Source: Luedemannella flava (lineage in GTDB: Bacteria; Actinomycetota; Actinomycetes; Mycobacteriales; Micromonosporaceae). Taken from it: a stretch of DNA of 64,000 nt. The stretch spans positions 1 through 64,000 of the forward strand of contig NZ_BAAALT010000008.1 of NCBI RefSeq assembly GCF_039528515.1, in the 5' to 3' direction. The notes under the pieces were generated by a model. The model was not told the DNA's origin and made no database searches. It was given only the letters and a program-made list of their open reading frames with translations. Each line of letters begins with the position of its first letter. Positions within the stretch are counted from its first letter, which is position 1. Below, piece by piece: positions 16,791 through 26,850 of the stretch. The position numbers were made by a program, and so were the translations under genes.

Positions 16791-17567
16791 ATGACTCGTC
16801 GTCTCCTCGCGATCGCCGTCTCGATCGTCCTCGCGGCCTTCGGCACCGCGGCGGTGCTGTACTACGCGTTCAGCGCCGACACCCGCGCGCAGGACCGCAT
16901 CACGAACCCGGTGACGGTGGCGGTCGCGACCCAGGCGATCCCGGCGGGCACGTCCGGTGACCAGATCAACGCGCGCAAGCTCGTGCGTTTCGAGAAGATG
17001 CCGAAGGGCGCGGTGCCCTCCGACGCGCTCAGCCAGATCGGGCCGGAGCAGGCGAAGCTGGTCCTCACGTCCAATGTGGCGGCCGGCCAGGTGCTGATGG
17101 CGGCGAACTTCGGCCAGCAGAGCCAGCTCAACAGTGGACTCGCGCTGCCCAGCGGGCAGCTCGCGGTGACGGTGGAGACGGGCGCGCCCGAGCAGGTCGC
17201 CGGCTACGTGCAGCCGGGCTCGGAGGTGAGCATCTTCCTGACGTACAAGGTGGCGGCCGGCGACAGCGAGGCCGTCGGGCTCACCCGTACCCGGGTGCTG
17301 TTGCCGAAGGTCGAGGTGCTGGCCGTCGGCACGTACACCCCGCGCGGGAGCAACTCGGGGCAGGCGGCGACCGGTGGCGGCGGCGAGGGCGACGGTGCGC
17401 TGCTCATCACCGTCGCGGTCAACCAGGCTGAGGCCGAGCGGCTCATTGAGGGGCTCAGCGTGGGTAGCCTCTATCTTGGTCTGCTCGGTGACTCAACCGA
17501 CGTCAAAGCAGGCGCCGGGGTGGACAATCGGGACGCCGGTGCCGGCTCGGCGCCGATCTTCCGCTAG
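16791..17567 (+). CDS. cpaB: Flp pilus assembly protein CpaB
   Basis: A 258-residue CpaB/RcpC-like protein. One N-terminal membrane segment (about 2-25) is followed by a SAF domain (PVTVAVATQAIPAGTSG ... AGQVLMAANF) and an RcpC-type domain (GQLAVTVETGAPEQVAGYVQPGSEV). In diderm systems CpaB works with the secretin; here no secretin gene is present, so the protein must serve a monoderm envelope. ATG 16791. Confidence 0.87.
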   Translation: MTRRLLAIAVSIVLAAFGTAAVLYYAFSADTRAQDRITNPVTVAVATQAIPAGTSGDQINARKLVRFEKMPKGAVPSDALSQIGPEQAKLVLTSNVAAGQVLMAANFGQQSQLNSGLALPSGQLAVTVETGAPEQVAGYVQPGSEVSIFLTYKVAAGDSEAVGLTRTRVLLPKVEVLAVGTYTPRGSNSGQAATGGGGEGDGALLITVAVNQAEAERLIEGLSVGSLYLGLLGDSTDVKAGAGVDNRDAGAGSAPIFR

Positions 17568-17602
17568 GCCTCGGCGACGCAGGTAGGGACGGAGAAGGTG
17601 GC

Positions 17603-18793
17603 ATGACGGTCCTGTTCGAGCCGCACAGGCGCGAGGCGCAACAGTTCGCGGTGCTCCTCGGCAGCGACGTCCACGTCGCCGTGGCGCCGGCGGACCTCGC
17701 GCGCCTCCTCGCGGAGTACCCGGGTGAGCAGCTCGTCATCCTGGGCCCGGGCGTTGAGCTCGGCGACGCGCTGGCGATCGCCGCCGACTACCGGCTCAGC
17801 CGGCCCGCCCTGGGCGTCGTGCTCATCCGGCACCGGGTCGACGTGGGTCTGCTCGGCGAGGCGATCCGCGCCGGCGTGCGCGAGGTCGTGCCCACCAACG
17901 ACCCGGCCGCGCTGCTCGCGGCGTGCGCCCGGTCGATGGAGATCTCGCGGCAGATGGCCCCCACCACCGGGCGGCGCATCGGCGGCGCCGGGTTCGGCGG
18001 GCGGGACGCGAAGGTCATCACCGTGTTCGCCGCCAAGGGCGGGTGCGGCAAGACCACGATGGCGACCAACATCGCGGCGGCGCTGGCCGCCGGTGGTGCG
18101 CGCCGGGTCTGCCTCGTCGACCTGGATCTGGCCTTCGGTGACGTCGCCATCATGTTGCAGCTCGTGCCCGAGCGCAGCATCGCGGACGCGGTCGCCCTCG
18201 GTGACCAGCTCGAAGAGGTGTCGCTGCGCGCGCTGCTCACCCCGCACAGCCCGGGCCTGGACACGCTGCTCGCCCCGGCCGGGCCGGCCGAGGCGGAGCG
18301 GATCACCCAGGGCCTGGTCGTCGAGGTGCTCGGCCTGCTCCGCGGCATGTTCGACTATCTCGTCATCGACACCCCGCCGGCCTTCACCGACCACGTGCTG
18401 GCGGCGCTCGACGCGTCGCACGTGCACGTCCTGCTGACGACGCCGGACATGCCGGCCCTGAAGAACCTGCGCATCACCCTGGACACGTTCGACCTGCTCG
18501 ACCTGCCCAAGGAGAACCGGCTCGTGGTGCTCAACCGGTCCGACGCGAAGGTCGGGCTCTCAGCGAGCGACATCGAACGGGCCACGCGCGCGAGCGTCAG
18601 CGCCCACATCCCGTCGAGCCGTGACGTGCCCGTCTCCATCAACCGGGGCGTACCGATCATGGTCGACAGTCCGCAGCATCCCGTGAGCAAGTCGATCCGC
18701 GAGTTCGCCCTCGGTCGCCTGACCAACCCGAGCGGGCCGGCCGAGCCGTCCCGCGCCGGTGGCCTGCGCGGCCTCCTCGGTCGAGGGAGATGA
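17603..18793 (+). CDS. tadZ: TadZ/CpaE-like ParA-type ATPase
   Basis: A 396-residue localisation ATPase. Residues 1-125 form a degenerate receiver-like domain. A deviant Walker A lies in VFAAKGGCGKTTMATN near 135-150, with DLDLAFGDV and a switch segment DYLVIDTPPAF. It probably positions the pilus machine at the membrane. ATG 17603 follows GGAGAAGG. It is eight bases upstream of tadA, consistent with one operon. Confidence 0.88.
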   Translation: MTVLFEPHRREAQQFAVLLGSDVHVAVAPADLARLLAEYPGEQLVILGPGVELGDALAIAADYRLSRPALGVVLIRHRVDVGLLGEAIRAGVREVVPTNDPAALLAACARSMEISRQMAPTTGRRIGGAGFGGRDAKVITVFAAKGGCGKTTMATNIAAALAAGGARRVCLVDLDLAFGDVAIMLQLVPERSIADAVALGDQLEEVSLRALLTPHSPGLDTLLAPAGPAEAERITQGLVVEVLGLLRGMFDYLVIDTPPAFTDHVLAALDASHVHVLLTTPDMPALKNLRITLDTFDLLDLPKENRLVVLNRSDAKVGLSASDIERATRASVSAHIPSSRDVPVSINRGVPIMVDSPQHPVSKSIREFALGRLTNPSGPAEPSRAGGLRGLLGRGR

Positions 18794-18801
18794 CCTGAAG
18801 C

Positions 18802-20157
<1,356 letters not shown>

Positions 20158-20178
20158 CGACAGGATCAACACGCACCC

Positions 20179-21198
20179 ATGGACATCTCCCTGCCCGCGC
20201 TGACCGAACAGCTGTCGATCCCGGCGCCGCCCCGGTGGGCGGCGCTCGTCGCCGGCGCCGTCGTCTTCGTGGCGCTGATTCTGCTGGTGATCGCGCTCAT
20301 CTGGCCGAGGTCGCGCCGACACGAGCGGATCAAGCAGATCGCGCAGTTCGGCCCTGCCCGCACGCTGCCCACGCCGACGCAGACCCAGGACGACGACGGC
20401 AACGCGCTGTCGCGTACCGCGCTCAAGGCGGCGCAGGAGCTCGTCCGCGTCGGCGGCAACGAGGCCGGCATCGCGCTCAAGCTGGAGCGCGCCGGCATGG
20501 GTCTGCGCCCGCACGAGTGGGTGCTGGTCCGCGGGCTGAGCGTCATCGGCGGCGCGGTGCTCGGCCTGTTCCTGGTGGGCTGGATCGGCATGGTGCTCGG
20601 CATGGTGCTCGGCGCGCTCATTCCGATGCTCTACCAGTCGATCCGCGTCAGCCGGCGAGGGGAGCTCTTCGCCGAGCAGTTGCCCGAGGGCCTGCAGTTG
20701 GTGGTCGGCTCGCTGCGGTCGGGCTTCTCGCTGCCGCAGGCGCTGGACTCGCTGGTGCGCGAGACGCCCGAGCCGCTGTCGCAGGAGTTCGGCCGGGCCC
20801 TTACGGAGTACCGGCTGGGTGGCGACCTTGCCGACGCCCTGGAACGGGTCGCGGCCCGCACCGGCAACCGGGACCTGACCTGGGCTCTCATGGCGGTGCG
20901 GATCCAGCGCGAGGTCGGTGGCAACCTCGCCGAGGTGCTGCAGACGGCCGTGGAGACGATGCGCGAGCGCGGTCGGCTGCGTCGGCACGTGCGCAGCCTC
21001 TCCGCCGAGGGCCGGCTCTCGGCGTACGTCCTCATCGGCCTGCCGATCGTGCTGGCCGTCTTCATGTTCCTCACCCGCCGCGACTACCTCATGCCGCTGT
21101 TCACCGACCCGCTCGGCGTCGTGATGCTGCTGGTCGGTGTGACACTGCTGGTCGCCGGCATCTTCTGGATCGTGCGTGTGGTGAAGGTCGAGGTCTGA
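20179..21198 (+). CDS. tadB: Tad platform protein TadB
   Basis: A 339-residue membrane protein with an N-terminal helix (about 20-45), a central pair of helices (about 115-150) and C-terminal helices, plus the T2SF/GspF domain (LPEGLQLVVGSLRSGFSLPQ, about 170-295). With TadC it forms the platform contacted by TadA. Four bases separate it from tadC. Confidence 0.9.
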   Translation: MDISLPALTEQLSIPAPPRWAALVAGAVVFVALILLVIALIWPRSRRHERIKQIAQFGPARTLPTPTQTQDDDGNALSRTALKAAQELVRVGGNEAGIALKLERAGMGLRPHEWVLVRGLSVIGGAVLGLFLVGWIGMVLGMVLGALIPMLYQSIRVSRRGELFAEQLPEGLQLVVGSLRSGFSLPQALDSLVRETPEPLSQEFGRALTEYRLGGDLADALERVAARTGNRDLTWALMAVRIQREVGGNLAEVLQTAVETMRERGRLRRHVRSLSAEGRLSAYVLIGLPIVLAVFMFLTRRDYLMPLFTDPLGVVMLLVGVTLLVAGIFWIVRVVKVEV

Positions 21199-21202
21199 CG
21201 CG

Positions 21203-22135
21203 ATGGGCTCCATGGTTCTGGTTGCCGGCGGCCTCGCGCTGTTCATCGGCCTGACCATCCTGGTGGTATCCCTGGCCACGTCCGGCGGGCGCCGGGGCGG
21301 CGTCTCGCGCGGTCTCCACGCGATCAGCGAGGTGTACGCGGCGGGCGGCACGACGGCGGCGCCGCAGGACGACGGCTTCAGCAACCGCGTGGTGGCGCCG
21401 ATGTCCGGCCGGGTCACCCGGATCGGTCGTCAGCTGACCCCCGGCGGCACGCTCAACCGCCTCCGTCGTTGGCTCAACTACGCCGGCAATCCGCCGTTCT
21501 GGACCGTTGACCGGATCTTCAGCCTCAAGGGCCTGAGCCTGCTCGGCCTCGGCGTCATCGGCGCGCTGGCCGGCCTCGTGCTCAACGGTCTGGTCGGGGC
21601 GATCCTCGGCGGCCTGGCCGGCAGCGTCGTGGGCTACTACGTGCCCGATCTGATCATCTACCAGATGGGCTACAACCGGCAGGAGATGATCCGCCAGTCC
21701 ATGCCGGACGTGCTGGACATCCTGACCGTCAGCGTCGAGGCCGGCCTCGGCTTCGACGCCGCGCTGGCGCAGGTCGCCCGCTACGGCCGGGGCCCGCTGG
21801 TCGGCGAGTTCGCCCGGTCGCTGCAGGAGATGCAGATCGGCCTGTCCCGGGTCGAGGCGATGCGCGCGCTGGCGCCGCGCACCCGGGTGACGGAGCTGCG
21901 TACCTTCTGCTCGGTGGTCGTCCAGGCGAGCGAGCTCGGCGTGCCGATCGCGACGGTGCTGCGGGAGCAGGCCAAGGAGATGCGCGTGCGGCGTCGGCAG
22001 CGCGCCGAGGAGATCGCCCAGAAGATTCCCGTGAAGATCCTCTTCCCGCTGATCTTCTGTCTGTTCCCGTCGCTGTTCATCGTGGTGATCGGGCCGGGCG
22101 TCATCAACATCATCAACGGCCTCTCACTGATCTGA
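21203..22135 (+). CDS. tadC: Tad platform protein TadC
   Basis: A 310-residue partner of TadB. It has an N-terminal helix, a central hydrophobic pair (LSLLGLGVIGALAG ... VVGYYVPDLII) and a T2SF domain with SMPDVLDILTVSVEAGLGFD, ending with a hydrophobic segment. It is the last gene of the main Tad cluster; no strong hairpin follows it. Confidence 0.9.
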   Translation: MGSMVLVAGGLALFIGLTILVVSLATSGGRRGGVSRGLHAISEVYAAGGTTAAPQDDGFSNRVVAPMSGRVTRIGRQLTPGGTLNRLRRWLNYAGNPPFWTVDRIFSLKGLSLLGLGVIGALAGLVLNGLVGAILGGLAGSVVGYYVPDLIIYQMGYNRQEMIRQSMPDVLDILTVSVEAGLGFDAALAQVARYGRGPLVGEFARSLQEMQIGLSRVEAMRALAPRTRVTELRTFCSVVVQASELGVPIATVLREQAKEMRVRRRQRAEEIAQKIPVKILFPLIFCLFPSLFIVVIGPGVINIINGLSLI

Positions 22136-22167
22136 CGCCATCCGTAAGGGGATGTCACTGATCTGAC
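22124..22167. repeat. 13-bp direct repeat across the tadC stop
   Basis: TCACTGATCTGAC occurs at 22124-22136 (spanning the stop) and at 22155-22167, 31 bases apart. It looks like a small tandem duplication of the 3-prime end of tadC. Confidence 0.6.
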
Positions 22168-22197
22168 AGTCGGCTGCTCACCAGGGCGGAAACCGGG

Positions 22198-22203
22198 CAG
22201 AAT
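22198..22203 (+). promoter_or_regulatory. -10 element CAGAAT of a leaderless Nudix transcript
   Basis: CAGAAT ends seven bases before GTG 22211 and there is no Shine-Dalgarno sequence, as expected for a leaderless mRNA. Confidence 0.45.
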
Positions 22204-22210
22204 TCTTCGG

Positions 22211-23143
22211 GTGACCGGCGCGACCGAGCCGTTGCGGAGGATTGCCGCCTACGGCATATGTCCTGATTCCGACGACCGAGTGTTGTTGGTCCGAGCCTCG
22301 GTCACGTCAGGCACCCCCGGCGCGTGGTCACTCCCGGGCGGCGCCGTCGACCACGGCGAGCACCCCTACGACACCGTCGTCCGCGAGACGGCCGCCGAGA
22401 CCGGGCTCTCCGTGAGCGTCGACCGGCTCCTCGACGTGGTCGCCGACCTGCGCACGCTGCCCGGCATCGCGCTGCACACCGACCGGCTCATCTACGCGGT
22501 CACGCTGCGCGGCGGGGCGCTGCGCGAGCGGGTCAACCAGCCGACCGACCTGGCCCGCTGGGTCCACCGCGACGAGCTCGTCGCGATGCCCCTGCGTCCC
22601 TTCACCGCCGCCGCCCTCGGGCTGGCCCTGCCGGCGGGCGACGCCGCCCCGGACGAGACGCCCGATCTGCCCTCCTTCTACGCGGTGCCCGGCCCCGACG
22701 GCCTGCACCGCACCCAGCGCTTCGCGGCGTACGGACTGGTCACCGACCCGACCAACCGCGTGCTGCTGACCCGCATCGCCGACGGTTACCCGGGCGCCGG
22801 CCGCTGGCACCTGCCCGGCGGCGGCACCGACTACGGCGAGCAGCCAGGCCCGGCCCTCATCCGCGAGCTCGTGGAGGAGACCGGTCAGCAGGGGCGCCTG
22901 CTCGACCTGCTCGGCGTCGCGAGCCACCGCGACGCGGCGTCGCTCGGCCCCGAGGGCTACCCCATCGACTGGCACGGCGTGCGCGCGTTCTACCGGGTCA
23001 TGGTGGACGCGCCGACGTCGCCGACCGTCCACGACGTCGGCGGCTCGACGGCCGAGGCCCGCTGGTTCGACCCGCAGCAGCTCACCGGCCTCCCGCTGAC
23101 CGAGGTGACCGAGGAGGCGCTCGCGCGGGCACCGCTGGGCTGA
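22211..23143 (+). CDS. Protein with two tandem Nudix hydrolase domains
   Basis: A 310-residue protein made of two Nudix domains. The first box (GGAVDHGEHP ... RETAAETGL, about 38-60) deviates from the consensus because one Glu of the EE pair is Ala. The second (GGGTDYGEQP ... RELVEETGQ, about 200-222) is canonical. Substrate is not predictable; nucleotide sugars or damaged nucleotides are possible. The following gene has the same two-domain plan, so a duplicated pair is present. Confidence 0.82.
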   Translation: MTGATEPLRRIAAYGICPDSDDRVLLVRASVTSGTPGAWSLPGGAVDHGEHPYDTVVRETAAETGLSVSVDRLLDVVADLRTLPGIALHTDRLIYAVTLRGGALRERVNQPTDLARWVHRDELVAMPLRPFTAAALGLALPAGDAAPDETPDLPSFYAVPGPDGLHRTQRFAAYGLVTDPTNRVLLTRIADGYPGAGRWHLPGGGTDYGEQPGPALIRELVEETGQQGRLLDLLGVASHRDAASLGPEGYPIDWHGVRAFYRVMVDAPTSPTVHDVGGSTAEARWFDPQQLTGLPLTEVTEEALARAPLG

Positions 23144-23200
23144 GACGGTGGCATCATCGGAGGGTCCCGGCGACGGGGCCTGACCGAGGGGGTGGCGCGG

Positions 23201-24223
23201 GTGCGACGGCGGCGGATCGGGGCGTACGGGGTCTGTCTGGACCCGGAGGGCCGGGTGCTGCTGGTGCGCCTGTCCACCCGGTCGACCGAGCCGGGCCGGT
23301 GGATCCTGCCGGGCGGCGGCATCGAGCACGGCGAGAACCCCGCCGCCGCGGTGGTCCGCGAGGTCGAGGAGGAGACCGGCCTGCGGGTGCGCGTACGGAG
23401 GCCGCGCGACGTGCGCCACGACCTGGTTGTCGACCGGCGGGGCGCGCTCGTGCACCACGACCGGTTGATCTTCGACGTCGACGTCGTCGCCGGCGACCTG
23501 CGCGACGAACTGGCCGGCTCTACGGACGCGGCGGCCTGGTTCGAGCCGGAGGAGTTGGCGACCCTGCCCCTGCTGCCGTTCGTGGCCGCAGCCCTCGGGG
23601 TGGCCCCGGATGAGGTCTGGTCCGCCGCCGCCCGCGACGCCGCGCAGGCCGTGGCCGCGCGCATCGACGCCGCCCACGCGGCGACCGCACCGGCCAGAGC
23701 GGCCACCGGCGTCGCCGGCCCCGACGGCGTGCCGGGCCGCTTCCAGCGCTTCGCGGCGTACGGGCTGGTCACCGACCCGGCCGGCCGGGTGCTGCTGTCC
23801 CGCATCGCGACCGGCTACCCGGGCGGCGGCCGTTGGCACCTGCCGGGCGGCGGCACGGACCACGGCGAGGACGCCGCGACCGGCCTGCTGCGCGAGATGT
23901 ACGAGGAGACCGGCCAGCACGGCCGGGTGACGGCCCTGTTGGCGGTCTCACACCGCTACAACGGTCCGGCGCTGGGCCCGGAGGGCGTGCCGATCGACTG
24001 GCACGGCGTACGGGTGGTGTTCCGGGTGGTCGTGGACGAGCCGACGGCGGCGGCCGTGACGGAGGCGCCGGGCGGTTCGACGGCGGAGGCGGGTTGGTTC
24101 TCCGTGTCCGACGCGCTGCGCCTGCCGCTCACGGAGATCGCCGAGGAGTCGATCGCGGGCCACCTCCGGGGGAGTGCATCCGGTCACAGCGCTGGGAATG
24201 CCGACCACGGCGAGGGACAATAG
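23201..24223 (+). CDS. Second tandem-domain Nudix hydrolase
   Basis: A 340-residue paralogue of the preceding gene, again with two Nudix domains. Both boxes keep the RE-xx-EE-x-G core (GGGIEHGENP ... REVEEETGL and GGGTDHGEDA ... REMYEETGQ). The C-terminal domains of both genes share RFAAYGLVTDP and PIDWHGVR, showing recent common origin. GAGGGGG about eight bases upstream favours GTG 23201; GTG 23192 is an alternative. It begins 57 bases after its paralogue. Confidence 0.8.
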   Translation: MRRRRIGAYGVCLDPEGRVLLVRLSTRSTEPGRWILPGGGIEHGENPAAAVVREVEEETGLRVRVRRPRDVRHDLVVDRRGALVHHDRLIFDVDVVAGDLRDELAGSTDAAAWFEPEELATLPLLPFVAAALGVAPDEVWSAAARDAAQAVAARIDAAHAATAPARAATGVAGPDGVPGRFQRFAAYGLVTDPAGRVLLSRIATGYPGGGRWHLPGGGTDHGEDAATGLLREMYEETGQHGRVTALLAVSHRYNGPALGPEGVPIDWHGVRVVFRVVVDEPTAAAVTEAPGGSTAEAGWFSVSDALRLPLTEIAEESIAGHLRGSASGHSAGNADHGEGQ

Positions 24224-24349
24224 ACAGCGAGTGACCAGGAGATAGCGAAGCGTAATCGACCTTCGCGGCGATAAGTCCGATTCCGATACGTTCGCGGCTA
24301 AAGACTGCCGGGTTCGGGCATCGCCAACTCGCCTCCTGTATGCGATTGT

Positions 24350-24391
24350 GTAGGACGCCAACCCGGGCGGACCCGGACTTGGCTGTCCTAC
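24350..24391 (+). promoter_or_regulatory. Long leader hairpin abutting the pssA ribosome binding site
   Basis: GTAGGAC-GCCAA (24350-24361) pairs with TTGGC-T-GTCCTAC (24379-24391): 12 base pairs with one bulged T. The Shine-Dalgarno TGGAGGG begins immediately after the hairpin and GTG 24404 follows. It is placed to affect pssA translation. Confidence 0.5.
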
Positions 24392-24403
24392 TGGAGGGAT
24401 AAC

Positions 24404-25426
24404 GTGCCGAGACCCAGGTTCCGTCGGCGACGCAGCATGGACAATCCCGGGCCCGCAGGCCGCCGGTGGGGACGCCTGCGCCGCAGCGGATCGCTCGCTC
24501 GACAGGTTCTCGTCGAAGGACGCGGCATCGTCGGCCGGGTCGGTCGGCGCCGCGACAAGGACGGCGTCACCGCCCAGATCTCCGAGGCCGATGTGCTCGT
24601 CGAGCGCCAGTTCCGCTCGCTGCTCGGCCGCCGGGCCGCCGCGACCGCACCCGTCAGCCCCGCGCTGCCGCCCGTTCTGGGCCGGCCGGACGCGGCGCTC
24701 GACGACGCGGTCCCGGTCAGCATCCCGCTGCTGCCCGGCGAGCGGACGCCCATGCGCCGGCTCAAGTTCGCCATCGCGAACGGCTGCACCGTGGCGAGCC
24801 TCGTGCTCGGCATGGTCGCGGTCTTCCTGGCGATCAACGGTGAGATCACCTTCGCCGCCGTGGCGCTGCTCGGCTGCGTGGCCTTCGACGGCTGCGACGG
24901 CGGCCTCGCCCGCAAGTTCAACGTGGCCAGCCCGTTCGGCGCGCAGATGGACTCGCTGGCCGACCTGAGCTCGTTCGGCGTGGCCACCGGCATCGTGGTC
25001 TACCAGTGGCTGATCACCAACGGCGCGCCGGTCGGCGCGGCCGCCCCGGTCTGCGCGCTGGTCGCGGTCTGCGCCGCGATCCGCCTGGCCCGGTTCAACG
25101 TCTCGCCGAAGGACGGCCGGTTCTTCACCGGCGTGCCGACCACCATGATCGCCGCCGTGCTGGCGCTCGCGACCCAGCTGAGCCCGGCCATGCCGGCCAG
25201 CGCCCGGGTCGCGGTCGTGGCGCTCGCCGCGCTCGCGATGGTCAGCTCGTTCCCGTACGCGAAGCTGACCCGCGTGATCCGGCTGCCCATCTGGGTCTGG
25301 CTGCTGCCCCTCGTCGGCGTGCTGCTGAACCCGGCGGTGACGTTCGTCGTCGTGGTGCTCGCCTACCTGGTCAGCGGCCCGTTCATCTGGCTGCACCAGC
25401 GCCAGACCCGGCGCGCGATCGCCTAG
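24404..25426 (+). CDS. pssA: CDP-diacylglycerol-serine O-phosphatidyltransferase
   Basis: Makes phosphatidylserine from CDP-diacylglycerol and serine. The CDP-alcohol phosphotransferase motif is complete: DGCDGGLARKF with the two downstream aspartates in GAQMDSLAD (about residues 165-190). Six or so membrane helices fill residues 120-330. The N-terminal 115 residues, basic and then acidic/Pro-rich, exceed the core family length, and a later start at ATG 24752 would remove them. TGGAGGG five bases before GTG 24404 supports the long form. It faces convergent psd, which uses its product. Confidence 0.88.
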   Translation: MPRPRFRRRRSMDNPGPAGRRWGRLRRSGSLARQVLVEGRGIVGRVGRRRDKDGVTAQISEADVLVERQFRSLLGRRAAATAPVSPALPPVLGRPDAALDDAVPVSIPLLPGERTPMRRLKFAIANGCTVASLVLGMVAVFLAINGEITFAAVALLGCVAFDGCDGGLARKFNVASPFGAQMDSLADLSSFGVATGIVVYQWLITNGAPVGAAAPVCALVAVCAAIRLARFNVSPKDGRFFTGVPTTMIAAVLALATQLSPAMPASARVAVVALAALAMVSSFPYAKLTRVIRLPIWVWLLPLVGVLLNPAVTFVVVVLAYLVSGPFIWLHQRQTRRAIA

Positions 25427-25439
25427 ACAACAGGCACAC

Positions 25440-25471
25440 GAGAGGGGCCCCGCTCACGCGGGGCCCCTCTC
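25440..25471. terminator. Bidirectional terminator between pssA and psd
   Basis: A perfect 14-bp stem (GAGAGGGGCCCCGC / GCGGGGCCCCTCTC) with loop TCAC fills the gap between two convergent genes. Confidence 0.75.
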
Positions 25472-25477
25472 GTCATG

Positions 25478-26737
25478 TCAGATCCAGCGGGCGATGACCG
25501 TCTCGCCGCCGACCACGCGGTCGCCCACGGCCACCTCGGCCGTCGCGAGGTCCGCCGGCAGGTAGACGTCCGTACGCGAGCCGAAGCGGATGAGGCCGAA
25601 GCGCTCGCCCTTCGCCAGCAGCGCCCCGACCGGCGCCCGGTGCACGATCCGGCGGGCGATCAGCCCCGTCCGCTGCGCGACGACGACCCGCCCGCGCGTG
25701 GTGTCGAGCACCGTGTACGCCGCGACGTTGTGCTCCGCCTCCGGCTTCATGGCCGCCGCGAACCCGCCGTCGACGACGAACTGGTCGGCCACCCGGCCGG
25801 CGACCGGCGCCCGGTTCACGTGCACGTCGAGCACCGACAGGAAGACGGCGATGCGCAGGTACTCCTGGTCGCCCCAGGTGCCGAGCTTGTCGTCGTGCAA
25901 CCGCTCGACGGAGAGCACCTTGCCGTCGCTGGCCGCGACCACGGCGCTCGGGTCGGCGGGCACGTCGCGCTGCGGGTCGCGGAAGAACGCGGCCACCGGG
26001 CCGGCGGCGAGCGCCGGCAGCAGCCAGGCACGCGAGCGCGGCCGCACCGAGCGGATCAGGGCCGCGGCACCGAGCGAGATGGCGGCCGCCGCCACGCCGT
26101 TGGAGTCGATGTTCATCGTGCGGGACAGCTTCACGCTGCTCGTGCGCGCGAGGGGGGCCAGGGACTCGGCGAGCGCCGGGTCGGCCGCGGTGAACCGCAG
26201 CCGGTGCACGCGCAGCGGCGGCGGGTTGAGCAGGACCAGGTCGCTGCCGATGCCGTGGCTGTCGGCGTAGCGGGCCACCTCGGCGCCCGCGGGCCCGGCG
26301 AGGAACTCGGCGGCGGGCACCGCGAGGCTGAGCACGCCGCCGGCGGTGAGCTGCTTGGCGAGGCCGTCGATCTCGGCGCGGGCGGACTCGGCGGAGCCGC
26401 GCAGCGGCTCCGCCACGATCACGGCGTCGGCCGGGTCGGCCTCGGCGAGCGACTCGACCACCCGTACCCGGGCATCGACCAGGGCCGACGCGGCGGCGAC
26501 GTGGGCGCGGACCTCGTCGGAGGCGGACCCGGCGACGACGGTCAGCTCGCCGCCCGCGCCGAGCGCCTCGATCGCGGCGCTGAGCACCTCGGACGGTCCA
26601 CTGACGCCGACGAGCAGGCCCGACGCGGGGCCCGTCCGGCGGGCGAAGTCGGCGGCGAGGGCGGCGGCGGCCCGGCCGTCGACCCGGCTGAAACCGGCGA
26701 GGCCGGTCTGCGCGGGCGCGTTGGCTGACTCGGTCAT
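25478..26737 (-). CDS. psd: Phosphatidylserine decarboxylase with an N-terminal methyltransferase-like half
   Basis: The C-terminal half (about 205-419) is a phosphatidylserine decarboxylase proenzyme: FFRDPQRDVP, ASDGKVL, VFLSVLDVHVNR and the self-cleavage motif FGS in RFGSRTDVYLP, whose Ser would become the pyruvoyl group. It converts phosphatidylserine to phosphatidylethanolamine. The N-terminal half (1-200) looks like a Rossmann-type methyltransferase fold (GLLVGVSGPSEVL, LLNPPPLRVHRL) but lacks an intact GxGxG loop. Ordinary Psd of this type is a little over 200 residues. GAAGGGG precedes ATG 26737. Confidence 0.85.
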   Translation of the reverse strand: MTESANAPAQTGLAGFSRVDGRAAAALAADFARRTGPASGLLVGVSGPSEVLSAAIEALGAGGELTVVAGSASDEVRAHVAAASALVDARVRVVESLAEADPADAVIVAEPLRGSAESARAEIDGLAKQLTAGGVLSLAVPAAEFLAGPAGAEVARYADSHGIGSDLVLLNPPPLRVHRLRFTAADPALAESLAPLARTSSVKLSRTMNIDSNGVAAAAISLGAAALIRSVRPRSRAWLLPALAAGPVAAFFRDPQRDVPADPSAVVAASDGKVLSVERLHDDKLGTWGDQEYLRIAVFLSVLDVHVNRAPVAGRVADQFVVDGGFAAAMKPEAEHNVAAYTVLDTTRGRVVVAQRTGLIARRIVHRAPVGALLAKGERFGLIRFGSRTDVYLPADLATAEVAVGDRVVGGETVIARWI

Positions 26738-26800
26738 CGTGACCCCTTCGGCAAGACTGGTTGGCGGGCCCGGATGGCCCCGCCAGGGCCAGCATATGCG

Positions 26801-26838
26801 GCGGGGGTGGACCGGCCGGTCGGCCGGCCCACCCCCGC
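26801..26838 (-). terminator. Hairpin terminator of the PspC/small membrane protein operon
   Basis: GCGGGGGTGG and CCACCCCCGC arms enclose an inner CCGGCC/GGCCGG stem. It lies just past the stop at 26851 and upstream of the psd start. Confidence 0.65.
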
Positions 26839-26850
26839 GGGTGGACCCCG

